DNA of 64,000 nucleotides. Origin: Stenogyne calaminthoides (lineage: Eukaryota; Streptophyta; Magnoliopsida; Lamiales; Lamiaceae). A program made the translations under genes and the position numbers. The notes beneath the pieces are model-generated. The model did not search any database, was not told the DNA's origin, and saw nothing but the letters and a program-made list of their open reading frames with translations. The stretch's first letter is position 1. Every line of letters begins with the position of its first letter. Below are positions 10,422 through 20,761 of the stretch, in pieces. The stretch spans positions 13,551,554 to 13,615,553 of the forward strand of contig JBBCBC010000024.1 in NCBI GenBank assembly GCA_037126765.1, written 5' to 3'.

Positions 10422-12370
10422 GCTTATCATCACGAAGACGATAGATGTTTTGCTCTACGTGGACTGTCTTGATGCATATAGGATGGATAATTTGGACAAA
10501 CAAATTGTGAGAGATATTACTGATAGTTTTGGCAAAGAAATATGGCATAAGGCAATGATTGTCCTTACTCATGCTCAGCTTGTGCCCCAGTGTTGGGGTT
10601 ATACGTGAAAATATACTTTTACTTTGTATAACAGACTGAATTTATCACTTATTTACTGAGAATAAACCTTATTATCACTGTTGCTTTAAATATGAATGAA
10701 TGTTATTTATTTACTGCAAATCGTTCAATATTAGTACATATTGCATTGTAGTTAATGTAGTGATACCCGATCACAGAGGATCACATTAACAGTTCCTTGC
10801 AAATAAGTACATCTTCACAGCCTAGATGGAATTGAACACTCCATTGGTAGAGGTTGATGTGTAAAGTTCAGATTGACTTGTCTTGACCAAGAGATTATAC
10901 TAGTGCATTGTGATGCGCTGAAGTGGACTTACAGAGAGGATAAGTTTTTCCGTACTGACTTATGGGATGAAGAATTAGACCTCAATGGTTGTTGATTTCT
11001 TAACCTCTGTCACTTAAATAGGATTGTGTGTAATTTATATTTATTGCTTTGATCTATGTTGGATTTAGAATCAGACAGCGATTCTATACTTTGTATTTTG
11101 GACAATATTATTAATTACATGACAATTATTAAGATTTAATACAGATAAACGTGTGCAAGAAAAGTCATGTTTGATTTGTCCCCTTGGTGAGCTCAGAAGT
11201 TTTAACATACTAAATCATGCAAGTGGAATTTATTTTCGGTATGGATAATAATGTTGAGTTGTCTTTACTTCAAGGAATAAGATATTAATTAGTATGAAGC
11301 TTTTTAGTTGCTTAATTAATTAATGGACAAAATAATCTTAAATGCGGAAAAAAATAACCGGGAGCGATATAATCGTAATATTGGTTAAGATGGATAGTGC
11401 AATATTAATTTTATATTGGAATAAATTAATATTAATGGGCTGAATAATATTGTGGCTCAATATTGAAATTCAGAGCCCATTGGGAGGTCCAATCTTAATT
11501 CTCCTAAAGGCCCCTCAAGTAGCCCAAATATAAGTCAATTAATGAAAAGGTGATTAAAATAAAAGAAAAATATTTTTGCTTAATTTTTCCTTAATCTCAA
11601 AAAATACAAGAAAAGAAAGAAGAAGATTTTCTTGAAAAGATTTTATGGAAGATAAGTATTCATGAAATACAAGATTATCTCATGAATTCAAGAATCGTTG
11701 ACTTTGACTTTTTTGGGGTAATTTCGAAAAAAATGATTAAGAAAATAAAGGAAGATTTTTGTGGGAAGATATTTATGAAAAATAGAATATATGAGATATA
11801 CTTAAGATTGTATCTTGGGGAAGATACAATGAAATTTCCATATCCCCACAAAATCCTTAAATTTTCGTCCCCCCCTCATTGTTATAAATAGGGGATGAAT
11901 TTTTCATCCCCAACACAATTTAAGTCTTGAAAAAAGTTAGAAATCCACAGAGGTGGTGCAATATATTTTTCCTTTATTCTTTTATTAAAATTGTTCGTGA
12001 GTATCTTCCATCGGATAACAAGCAAGGGTTAAAGGGATTAATTGAGAAGGCATTTGGGTTGATATGTTCCATCATCTCAACGATATTCTCTTCAAGTGTA
12101 AGATTCATGTAGGACTTTACGTGAATTTATTTATACACATGTATGTTGTTGGTTATTTGTTATTTGAATTAATAATTTAATTCATGTTAGTAGTAAATTA
12201 TTTATTTAAATTTGTATTTAAATTACTCCTCAAATAGATACGGGAAAAACGTTCTCCAACACCCAGATGCATTGAGTCATGACGAGTTCTTTTTCCAAGA
12301 GATCATATTCTCTTTTGAAGTGTGTTCGACAAGGAGCTCTGATTAGCCAAAAAGGATGTTAAGGTAGTTT
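10422..12370 (+). pseudogene. TOC34-like chloroplast import GTPase, single-exon fragment split by a solo LTR
   Basis: TOC34/33 GTPases sit in the chloroplast outer envelope and receive preproteins. The segment 10422-10590 starts after a T-rich tract and AG acceptor. It encodes TIDVLLYVDCLDAYRMDN, then LDKQIVRDITDSFGKEIW and VLTHAQL, the GTPase-domain stretch around the G4-type THAQ motif. Reading resumes after the LTR at 12267 with PDALSHDEF and, after a frameshift, SKRSYSLLKCVRQGALIS. It ends near 12366 at a donor-like AAG|GTAG. A C is also missing from the C-run at the insertion site. No other TOC34 exons were found nearby, so this is a captured or orphaned genomic piece, not a working gene. 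Confidence 0.8.
10591..12261 (+). mobile_element. Solo LTR, family C type, inserted in the TOC34 exon, TSD CCCAG
   Basis: It runs from TGTTGGGGTTATACG to CTCCAACA. It is collinear with, but diverged from, the LTRs of the Tnt1-like element at 20724-43926. The 5-bp TSD CCCAG is intact at 10586-10590 and 12262-12266. No internal region is present, so the original element was removed by LTR-LTR recombination. Short ORFs inside (11682-11891, 11927-12112) are LTR sequence. A TATAAATAGGGG word lies near 11883. Confidence 0.92.
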
Positions 12371-12886
12371 CTTGGTTTTCGTTTTTAATTTCGTTTTCTC
12401 TTTTCTTAAAGCCATGATTTCTGTGATGTCAATATACTAATCCACACTCTTGCAAGTTGCAATCTTTTTTTCTAGTATTTAAAAGTGACAACGAATCCAA
12501 TAATTAGTAAAAGAAAATCCCATCTCGAACTAATGTCTTGAATGCAAAAGATGCTATAAAATAACTTTTGAAAGTGTGGCTTGTGTTTAGTTTATTTAAA
12601 ATCAGAGGAATGTTAACACTCAATGCAACACCAATATATACATTGGAAGACTTAAACACAATAGGTCATGGATTAGAATTTGCACAAACTATAATATAGT
12701 TTGTGAGTGGCGTATGATGAAACTTTCACTATAACTTAGTAGTGAATACTAAAATTGTAGAGAGTGATTCAAAGATAGAATCTTCTCATAACAAAATTAG
12801 ATCTAAAACAATATTTCCGATCTAAAGACTAAGTGTATTATTACACTACAAAAGTTGATCTATTATTTGTGTATGAAACTAATCCT
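12371..12886. other. AT-rich intergenic or intron-like DNA
   Basis: No ORF, repeat boundary or recognisable domain was seen. The first part could be the intron following the TOC34 exon fragment. No further TOC34 exon was recognised. Confidence 0.4.
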
Positions 12887-14420
12887 TGTTGGGATATTTA
12901 CAGTTTTAATTATTGTGTCAAAACACCTTGTAATAGGATAAGTTAAGTTTTATAGAGAACTTGTGTTTCTAAACTTAGTTTTATTTTTATAGGTAACAAG
13001 TTGAGGGAAACTCGTCCGATAAGAGGAGGCTGATGAAGATGAGTTTTAAGGAAGCTGATATGTTGAGGTGATGAGAAAGTTGATCTGATGAAGAAGCAAT
13101 ATGATCTGAAAAAGCTAAGAAGAAGCCATCTGATCTAATGAAGTCGAGAAGAAGCAACTCGATCTGATGAAGCTGGGAAGAAATCATATGATCTGATGAA
13201 GCTAAGAGGAAGCCATCTGACCTGATGAGTCTGAGAAGAGCCACCGATCTGATGAAGCTGAGAAGAAGTCATCTAATTTGATGAAGCTGAGAACGTAGTC
13301 ACCTGATCTGATGAAGTTGATGGTTAATATGAAGCTGATGAGTAAGTTAAGCTAATAAACTGAGCTGTTGAAGATAAGCTGAAGATCAACATCACCTGAT
13401 CTGACAAGTAGGGATAAGACTCAACTGATATGATAAGATGAGGCTGAAAGATCCATTAGACACAAAAAGAAGTAAACCAATGAGAAGTCAACAACATATC
13501 TAACGTAAAAATGCATGCAACAGTGCAATAGGACAAAGAAAAGCTTGAAGATATTAAATATGGATTTGAATTTACTCTCCAATGATAACATTCAAATCTA
13601 CACAGTAAATACATTGCACTACCTTCATTAGAAGGTAATGGAGAAAGCTATTAAGTGAAAAAGAAACTCAAATCTCCAAGCATCTCCATTTAAGAACACA
13701 GAGCATGATATATCCAAATTTATCCAAGAATGCTCTTGATTATATCTAAGCATAAACGTCATATCCTAATCTTAGAAAAAATTTCTCAACCTTACCTTAA
13801 AGGCTAAAACAATGTAAGGGAAAATCTCACCTAGTTGGAAACAAAAATCAAACACATACTCAAAAGGTTAGGAAGTTTGTAAGCAAGTCTAGAAGCATAT
13901 TTGAGGAACTAGTTGATAGATAGGTATTCGATAGAGGGCTATAACCCTATAAAAGTCTACTGAGCTTATCTCATGAAGAGATCACCCGATTTATAGTGTT
14001 CCTTACACTTTAAACTAAGGATCCTCTAGATTAAGAAAGTTCTCCATGAAGGAAAGGGTGGAAGTATAAGTTGGGTCTTTGAACCACTATAAGAATACTT
14101 GTGTTCTTATTTGCTTTCATTTTAACTGTCATACATACTTTGGCGAATCTGGATAACACATAAGATGGGTCTGATTTCATAAGACTCATTTTATTAGTTA
14201 TACTCAAAGTAAGTTGATCTTGCATAAGATGACTTGTAATAATGAGCTGCACAAGATAACGTGCATAAGATGAGTTTGATTTCAAAAGACTCATTTGATC
14301 AGATGTACACCAAGTAAGTTGATCTTGATTAAGATGAAGTGTACAAGATAAGTCGCACAATTTTTTTAAGTCACTTTCCATTGAGATTTTTTGGGTTTAA
14401 CTCGAGTTTTAGGACCAGCA
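12887..14420 (+). repeat. Family D LTR, first copy
   Basis: 1534 bp, TGTTGGGATATTTACAG to AGGACCAGCA, so the terminal CCAACA is mutated to CCAGCA. It contains GGATTTGAATTT/ACATTCAAATC arms around CTCTCCAATG (13575-13584), but the TATA box is degraded (CAGTAAATAC). A direct repeat of AAGATGAGTCTGATTTCATA-like units is seen near 14160-14350. Confidence 0.85.
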
Positions 14421-14674
14421 AGTGGTATCAGATCATGAGTTCAAAAGATCACTAACTTTTAATGTTACCACCTGGATGAATCTTTTTGGAAAATCCATTT
14501 TTATTAAAATTCATATCTTTCACAAAATTCATGGATGTTGACAATCATCTTCTTATCATCTTTTTTCTCATATGCATCACATACTCTTCATCAAATCACT
14601 TGTTTAACTAACACTATTTTCACTTATGGATTTCAGTTCTAAGTTAGTTTTAACATCATCAAAAGGGGGAAAAT

Positions 14675-16098
14675 TGTTGGGATAATTGTGCCAAAATACC
14701 TTGTAATAGGACAAACTATATTTTATATACATCTTGTGTTTCTAGACTTATTTTTATTTTTATAGGTAACAAGTTGATGTGGAACTCATCTGATAAGAGA
14801 AGGATGAACAAGATAAAATGAGGCTGATGAAGATGAGTTCTTAGTAAAGAGATAAGTTGAGCTGTTGAGAGAGCTGATTTATTGAAGCTAAGAAGAAGCC
14901 ATCTAATCTGGTGAACTTGAGAAGAAGCAACCTGATCCGATGAAGCTTAGAAGAAGCTATCTGATCCGATGAAGCTGAGAACGTAGTCACCTGATATGAT
15001 GAAGCTGATAGATAAGATGAAGCTTATGAGTAAGCTAAGCTGATAAGCTGAAGATCAACGTCACCTGATTTGACAAGCTGAGATAAGACTCATCTGATAT
15101 GATATGATGAGGCTGAAAGATTCGTAAGACACACAATGAAGTAAATTAATGAGAAGTCGACAACACCTGTACGAATCTGACAAATACATCGTGCAACAAT
15201 GCAATAGGACAAAGAAAAACTGGAAGATTATAAGTATGGACTGAATTTACTCTCTAACGGTAACATTCAAATCCACACTATAAATACATTGCATTATCTT
15301 TATTAAAAGGTAATGGAGAAAGCTACCAAGTGAACGATAAAGCCAAATCTTCAAGCATCTCCATTGAAGAACACAGAGCATGAGATATCCAAATTTATCC
15401 AAGAATGTTATAGGTTATATCTAAGCATAAACGTCATATCCTTAGCTTAGAGGGGTTTTTCCAACCTTACGTTAAAGGCTAAAACAATATAAGGGAAAAT
15501 ATCACCTAGTTGGAAACGAAAAATCAAAACCCTTCTCAAAAGGTTAGGAAGTTTGTAAACAAGTCTAGAAGTTTAGTTGAGGAAACTAGTTGATAGATGA
15601 GCATTCAATAGAGGGTTATAACTCTATAAAAGTTTATTGAGCTTATCTCATGAAGAAATCACCCGATTGATAGTGTTTCTTACACTTTAAACTAAGGCTC
15701 TTTTGGATTAAGGAAGTTTCCCATGAATGGAAGAGTGGATATAGAAGTTGGGTCTTCGAACCACTATAAAAATATTTGTGTTCTTATTTGCTTTCATATT
15801 GATTGTCATACATACCTTGGCAAATCTGCATAATACATAAGATGAGTCTAATTTCATAAGACTAATTTGATCAGCTATACACAAAGTAAGCTGATCTTGC
15901 ATAAGATGACCTGTAATAATGAGCTGCACAAGATGACGTGCATAAGATGAGTCTGATTTCATAAGACACATTTGGTCAGATGTACAACAAGTAAGCTGAT
16001 CTTGATTAAGATGAAGTGTACAAGATAAGTCGCGTATTTTTTTTTAAGTCACCTCCCTTGAGATTTTTTGGGTTTAACTTGGTTTTTCGGGACCAACA
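14675..16098 (+). repeat. Family D LTR, second copy
   Basis: 1424 bp, TGTTGGGATAATTG to CGGGACCAACA. It keeps an intact TATAAATA at 15279-15286 with TCTCTAACGG upstream (15251-15260). It is clearly diverged from the first copy, so it is older than the family A insertion. Confidence 0.85.
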
Positions 16099-16353
16099 AG
16101 TGGTATCAGAGTAGGAGTTCAAAAGATCACTAGCTTTTAGTGTGACCACCTGAACAGATCTTTTAGAAAAACCCATTCTTATTAAAATCCATATCTTTTA
16201 TAAAATTGATGGAGGTTGACAATTATCTTCTTGTCATATATTTTCTCATGTGCATCACATACTCTTCATCAAATCACTTGTTTAACTAAAATTATTTTCT
16301 CTTATGGGTTTCAGTTTTTAGTTAGTTTTGACATCATAAAAAAAGGGGGAAAT

Positions 16354-16500
16354 TATAGGTATATTTATAGTTTTGATGATTGTGTCTAGACAGTCTGTGT
16401 TTCTAAACTTAGTTTTATTTTTATGGGTAACTCATCTGATAAGAAGAGGCTGATCAAGATAAGATGAGGCTGATGAAGATGAGTTCTTAGTAAGCTGATT
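16354..16500 (+). repeat. Family D LTR, truncated third copy
   Basis: It follows a PPT-like GGGGGAAAT and matches the first 150 bases or so of the family D LTR, with a mutated start (TATAGG for TGTTGG). It breaks off near 16500 at a short duplicated GTAGATGATTTG-ACGAAGAACG. Confidence 0.7.
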
Positions 16501-17468
16501 TGTAGATGATTTGAACGAAGAACGTTTTTTGTAGATGATTTGTACGAAGAACGACTTAGAAGCTCTTTCAAATCTTCAAGAGCGCCTTTAAGTCTTCATT
16601 AACACATTTAAGAAGAAATGTTGATCAAAGAGGCTTTGCACCTTGATCTTAGATTAAATATCAATTATAATAGATTTTTAGGAAGAACACTTTGATGTTT
16701 GAAAATCGTTCTTGAATCTTCAAAAAACATCTGCAGAGAATTATTAAGTCGTCTTAGCTCTCCAAAATTGGTGTGTGAGTGTGTAGAATGAATGAATGGA
16801 TTAGACTCCTATTTATGGGGTGGGGGGTAAGAAAATCCTTCATTCTTCGTGTTGCCACGTGGTATGATTCGATAAGCCGAGTCGATTTGATTGACTTGAT
16901 TGATTTTCATTAATTTCTTTATATTTTGACAAGACATCTGTTTGATCCACCAGACACAAATATCTGGACGCCCGTAAAATTTTACTGGCTCGTACCATGT
17001 ATATTAAATATAAATTATTTAATTATTTGATTTGAGAATTAATTTACTTAAATTCCGAATAAGCAAATAGCCAATTTAATTTTATATTAATATATTTGTC
17101 CACATACCGCCATTTAATTGGATACAATTTTTTTTTAATCAGAAAAGTATGAATTTCATTCATAATTTTATTGTGCTTATAAGAAGTTTTATGCATTTAA
17201 TGAAACATAGATGATTGTGTCTTCTGTATACTTTATCAAACACAAGGAGCTTGCATGTCTTGCTCTTATAGTAACACATACTCACTTTTATAGTAAGATA
17301 GACTGGGATAAAATTTTCTTATTTTGCTTTTACGCAATATTTTGAGAAAATTCGATTGACCCAAACATCTGCAAATTTTCACTTCCTTCCATTTTACACT
17401 AATATTTTGCAAATGATATTGTACAATAAAATCCCTATAAGAATGAGAACAATCTTACCGAAAATAGA
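16501..17468 (-). other. Probable LTR remnant in reverse orientation; no gene
   Basis: On the minus strand CCCCATAAATAGGAGTC near 16810 reads like a TATA box in an LTR. The surrounding sequence carries many AAGA/TCTT words but no ORF with a domain. The right part (from about 17000) is AT-rich without recognisable content. Confidence 0.35.
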
Positions 17469-17477
17469 ATTAAATAA

Positions 17478-17711
17478 GAATGAGTCTCATGTGCATCCAA
17501 GTGCACCGTGAACTCATAGTGTATTTTAAAATCACACAACTTGTTATACAGAAAGATGCAACTTGTTTACAATGAACCGTTCAACTATTAATATGAAAAA
17601 ACAATTACACAGTTCAGTGTAAATAAGTTGCATCTTTCAATATAACAAATTGCACAATTTTAAAATGCATTATAAATGCACGGTGCACCTGAGTGCATAC
17701 AAGACTTAGCC
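17478..17711. mobile_element. Mutator-like MITE, 234 bp, TSD ATTAAATAA
   Basis: The ends form imperfect terminal inverted repeats, GAATGAGTCTCATGTGC against GGCTAAGTCTTGTATGC, continuing inward with GTGCACCGTG on both arms. A perfect 9-bp duplication, ATTAAATAA, flanks it (17469-17477 and 17712-17720). The 9-bp TSD points to the Mutator superfamily. A second family member lies at 44726-44956. Confidence 0.85.
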
Positions 17712-17910
17712 ATTAAATAATTCAGATAATATACAATTGAAATGATAAAAAAAATCAAATTTCAGTAAATTATTAGCCATCTATTCGTTTTAAATGCATA
17801 TATTAATGTAACATGTAATATTTAACTAATAGAATTACATATAATTTTGCTAGTACCTTTAAATTCATTGAAATCATGGCACATTATCAAAACTCGCTAC
17901 TAATTAATAC

Positions 17911-18600
17911 ACTAGTGTAGAGCCTGTGTGTTACACGAGATTTTAAATAAATTAAAATTTTTAAATTATAAATTATATTTTTTTGTGAATTTAATTAATA
18001 TAAATTTTAATATATGTCATTTTGTATGATAAATTATTATAAAAACATTGTAATATAAATTTAGTATTATAAGGTAAAATATAAATAAATATAGACACAA
18101 TTAGTTTGTATAATAATTAACCATTAAATCAAAATACATATAATGAAAACATTATTTTTTTTATTCACTTAAGATTTTGGAAAACTTCTCTGAAACAACA
18201 TTAATAGTAGAGTTAGAGGGCTTTCCATCATCATCAAGACAAATTATTTTCAATCCAATTTGACTCTTCACCCTAAAAAAACACAACATATAGTTGGCAG
18301 TGTGTAAATACAAGTCTTGATAGGAATATACCAGCGTTCGATAGTGACTAATGTTGACTTTTGTTAATAGTCATTGCAAAGTACAATAGAACTGAGAACT
18401 GTCTTCTCTGGAACTTGATCGGTACTACGGGATTTGAAGGACTTAATATCATCCGTGGGATGTATACCTTATTCCTAATGTTTCGACTTGAAATTACTCG
18501 AGCCTCTAACACGTGATTTCCCAATTTTATAGCAATCAATCTAGTATTGTTGCACAAACCAGCTTTCTGATCTATGTTATGAAGAAGCATTATGAATACC
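17911..18600 (-). mobile_element. Helitron 3' portion, truncated
   Basis: On the minus strand the segment holds the C-terminal end of a Helitron helicase. It then runs 250 bp of AT-rich DNA to CTCGTGTAACACACAGG followed by CTACACTAGT, that is, a hairpin plus CTAGT, the hallmark Helitron 3' end. The 5' part, including the Rep domain, is missing. Upstream of 18600 no helicase sequence is seen. Confidence 0.65.
18161..18590 (-). pseudogene. Helitron PIF1-type helicase, C-terminal fragment
   Basis: The reading frame shows GLCNNTRLIAIKLGNHVLEA, SRNIRNKVYIPRM, PIKFQRRQF and FAMTINKSQ, the conserved tail of plant Helitron helicases (motifs V-VI region). After KSQH there is a stop. The frame resumes with SLSNAGIFLSR-like and VFTH-QLYV sequence and, after a further frameshift, VKSQIGLKIICLDDDGKPSN, closing at a stop at 18161-18163. 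It is a dead remnant of a rolling-circle transposon enzyme. The motifs make the assignment firm; activity is impossible. Confidence 0.85.
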
Positions 18601-18759
18601 CCAATATTTAATACAAGATGATGATATCATCAAATATAACTGCAAACTAGTACTGGAGTATAATTTAGTATTACGCGGATTGAAAATAAAATTATATACA
18701 AAATTTTAAAAGTCAAAATGCTATAAAATTTAAAAAATATTACATTTAATAATACATAT

Positions 18760-19544
18760 GCCCTCCGTTCAGTACTTTTTTACCCATTTATTTTTTACAC
18801 GAGTTTTAATGTGAAAGTTGTTTATTAATATTTAAAGGCAAAATGTATTTTTAGGTCCCTAAACTATTACATTTTATTTTGAAATGTTCCTAAACTATTT
18901 TTTTAAGAAGCCCTTGAACTATTAAATTTTATTTCGAAAGGTTCCTAAACTATTTTTTTATTTAATAAAGTCCCTAAGCTGTTGAACTTTGTTTCAAGCA
19001 ATCCTTCTTGACGAATTTTTTTAAATAATCTAATGGAGCTACTAAGTAAAACAATGGTCAATATTGACAATTTTGAGAATGGTGATGTGCGTATTTACTT
19101 AACGGTTCTGTTAGATGATTAAAAAAATATTCAAGAGGGACTACGTGAAAAAAAAAATCAATAGTTGAGGGAGTTCATTAAAAAAATAGTTTATGGACCT
19201 TTCGAATTAAAATTTAATAGATCAGTGGCTTTTTAAAATAAAAAAATAGTTTAGGGACCTTTTGAAACAAAAAGTAATAGTTTAGGGACCTAAAGATGCA
19301 TTTTGCCATATTTAAAGGGATAAGGTGACTTTTAATTGAGGGTATTGTAGTCATTTCTACTTTATTATTAAAGTAGATGATCCTTTTGTGGGTAAAAATA
19401 ATGTCATGAAATACAATTTTAAGATATCGAGAGAGGATAGTTGAAAATGGTGTAGTTACTTTATTGAATTTTATGAAAATGGTAAACAAATATGAACCAG
19501 ACCATTTGGGTAAAGGGGTAAACAAGTATGGAACATAAATAATA
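18760..19544. mobile_element. Possible Stowaway/mariner-type MITE, degenerate, host of a nested MITE
   Basis: The left end GCCCTCCGTTCAGTACTT and the complement of the right end (GTTCCATACTTGTTTACCC) are related over about 20 bp, as in Tc1/mariner MITEs. The outermost right bases are degraded next to the following MITE. The Mutator-like MITE at 18837-19307 is inserted inside. Confidence 0.4.
18837..19307. mobile_element. Mutator-like MITE with long TIRs, 471 bp, TSD ATATTTAAA
   Basis: It starts GGCAAAATG and ends CATTTTGCC, with inverted repeats extending about 150 bp each side built from variants of TTAGGTCCCTAAACTATT. The 9-bp TSD ATATTTAAA is perfect (18828-18836, 19308-19316). There is no coding sequence. 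The long arms would form a strong hairpin if transcribed. Confidence 0.9.
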
Positions 19545-19823
19545 CTCACTCCGTCCTATTTTTTATTATCCATTTACTATAGACACGGAGATTAAGAAAA
19601 AGTAGGAGATAATAGTATTAAATGGTGTAAAGTGGGTAAAGTGGGTAAAGTGGGTTTGGTGGAGGAAAATAATAGTATTAAATGATGTAAAATAGTTTTG
19701 GTGCAGAGAAATAATAGTATTAAATAGTATTGAATGTTGTTTTATTGCCTTATTTGGAAATGGATAAACAAAATTAGGACGACTATTTATGAAAAGCGGA
19801 TAATCAAAATCAGGACGAGGGAG
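19545..19823. mobile_element. Stowaway-like MITE, 279 bp, TA target site
   Basis: The ends CTCACTCCGTCCTATTTTT and (complement) CTCCCTCGTCCTGATTTTG are typical Stowaway termini, flanked by TA on both sides. Inside are three copies of AATAATAGTATTAAAT-like sequence. No coding capacity. Confidence 0.8.
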
Positions 19824-19825
19824 TA

Positions 19826-20723
19826 TTATTTATAATTTAATAATAAAATATGATTATGAGTAAATTGAATGAATCGAATTATAGAAATATTTAATATATT
19901 TAATTTAAAATAGAATTAATCATGTAATAATATTTTTATCAAAAAAGTATAAACAGGTAGATATTTTTTTACCCTAAAAATATTTATTGGACGATCAAGA
20001 TCAATTCTGATATAATTAAGAGTAAGTTTCCAGCGAAATTTTTTCATAATATAAAATTTACACTATTACACTTATAAATTAAGACAAAAACTTGTATGCA
20101 ATATTGCATACTAGTGCTATGCGCAATTGTAGTTTAATTGGACTTTTTTTAATTTTTGGGGGTCAGGACTGGGTCGGGTTAGGGCAAGCAGATTGGCGGG
20201 TCTTATGGGTCTTCTTCCTCGCGTCACCGCTACAGACCAGATTTCTTCTTCTTCCTTGAGGCGCTTCCAAATTATTCTTCCATCGCCGCAACAGACCAGA
20301 TTTCTTCTTCTTCCTTCCATCGCTCGTGCCCTAATTTCTTGTCCAATTTAATTTTTCTTCGATTCGTTATGATCATTAGATGAAACCAGGTCATTCAATT
20401 TGGATTTCGATGTGGATTCTACGAGAATAAGAGAGAATATGTGTGTGGTGTTTAGATTACCCCTCAACACAAAGTGTGTGATGAAATTCAGATCCTTCTG
20501 CACTTTTTTTTTTCGTCATCCCCAGAATCTGTAATTCGGATCAAGATTTTTTTTAAGGTCTGTCTTGATTTTTGTTCATGTAGTAACACTCTTTTGCTCA
20601 TATGGTAACACTCTTTTTGTTCATGTAGTAACACATCAAATTGTTCTTTAAATCTGTAATTTTAGACTGGAGATTTCTTTTCACGCTTGTACTAGTTTTA
20701 TTTATGTGGTAACACTTTTTTTG
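19826..20723. other. Host DNA left of the nested Copia elements; repeat-rich
   Basis: No gene is supported. Features seen: a direct repeat of GACCAGATTTCTTCTTCTTC (20236-20320), a GTCGGGTT-rich patch near 20160-20210, and from about 20576 short repeats of TGTAGTAACAC/GTGGTAACAC that continue right of the nested insertions at 43927. Part of this stretch resembles the reverse complement of 44380-44700, so it may be one arm of an old inverted-repeat transposon. Confidence 0.45.
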
Positions 20724-20761
20724 TGTTGGGATTATACTAGAAAGTATGCTTTTTTACATTG

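Larger units (their letters stand above)
12887..16500 (+). mobile_element. Non-autonomous LTR element, family D, three LTRs in tandem
   Basis: The order is LTR (12887-14420), 254-bp interior, LTR (14675-16098), 255-bp interior, truncated LTR (16354 to about 16500). Both interiors start with a PBS (TGGTATCAGA at 14423 and 16101) and end in a PPT (AAAAGGGGGAAA). Neither interior codes for protein. The layout fits unequal recombination between LTRs, or an insertion next to a relative. The right end is truncated, so no TSD can be paired. Several ORFs here are LTR sequence and not genes. Confidence 0.85.

Noticed and set aside
20117..20320. 67-codon minus ORF with RRN and EEE tracts
   Set aside because: It arises from the duplicated CAGATTTCTTCTTCTTCC words and has no domain.
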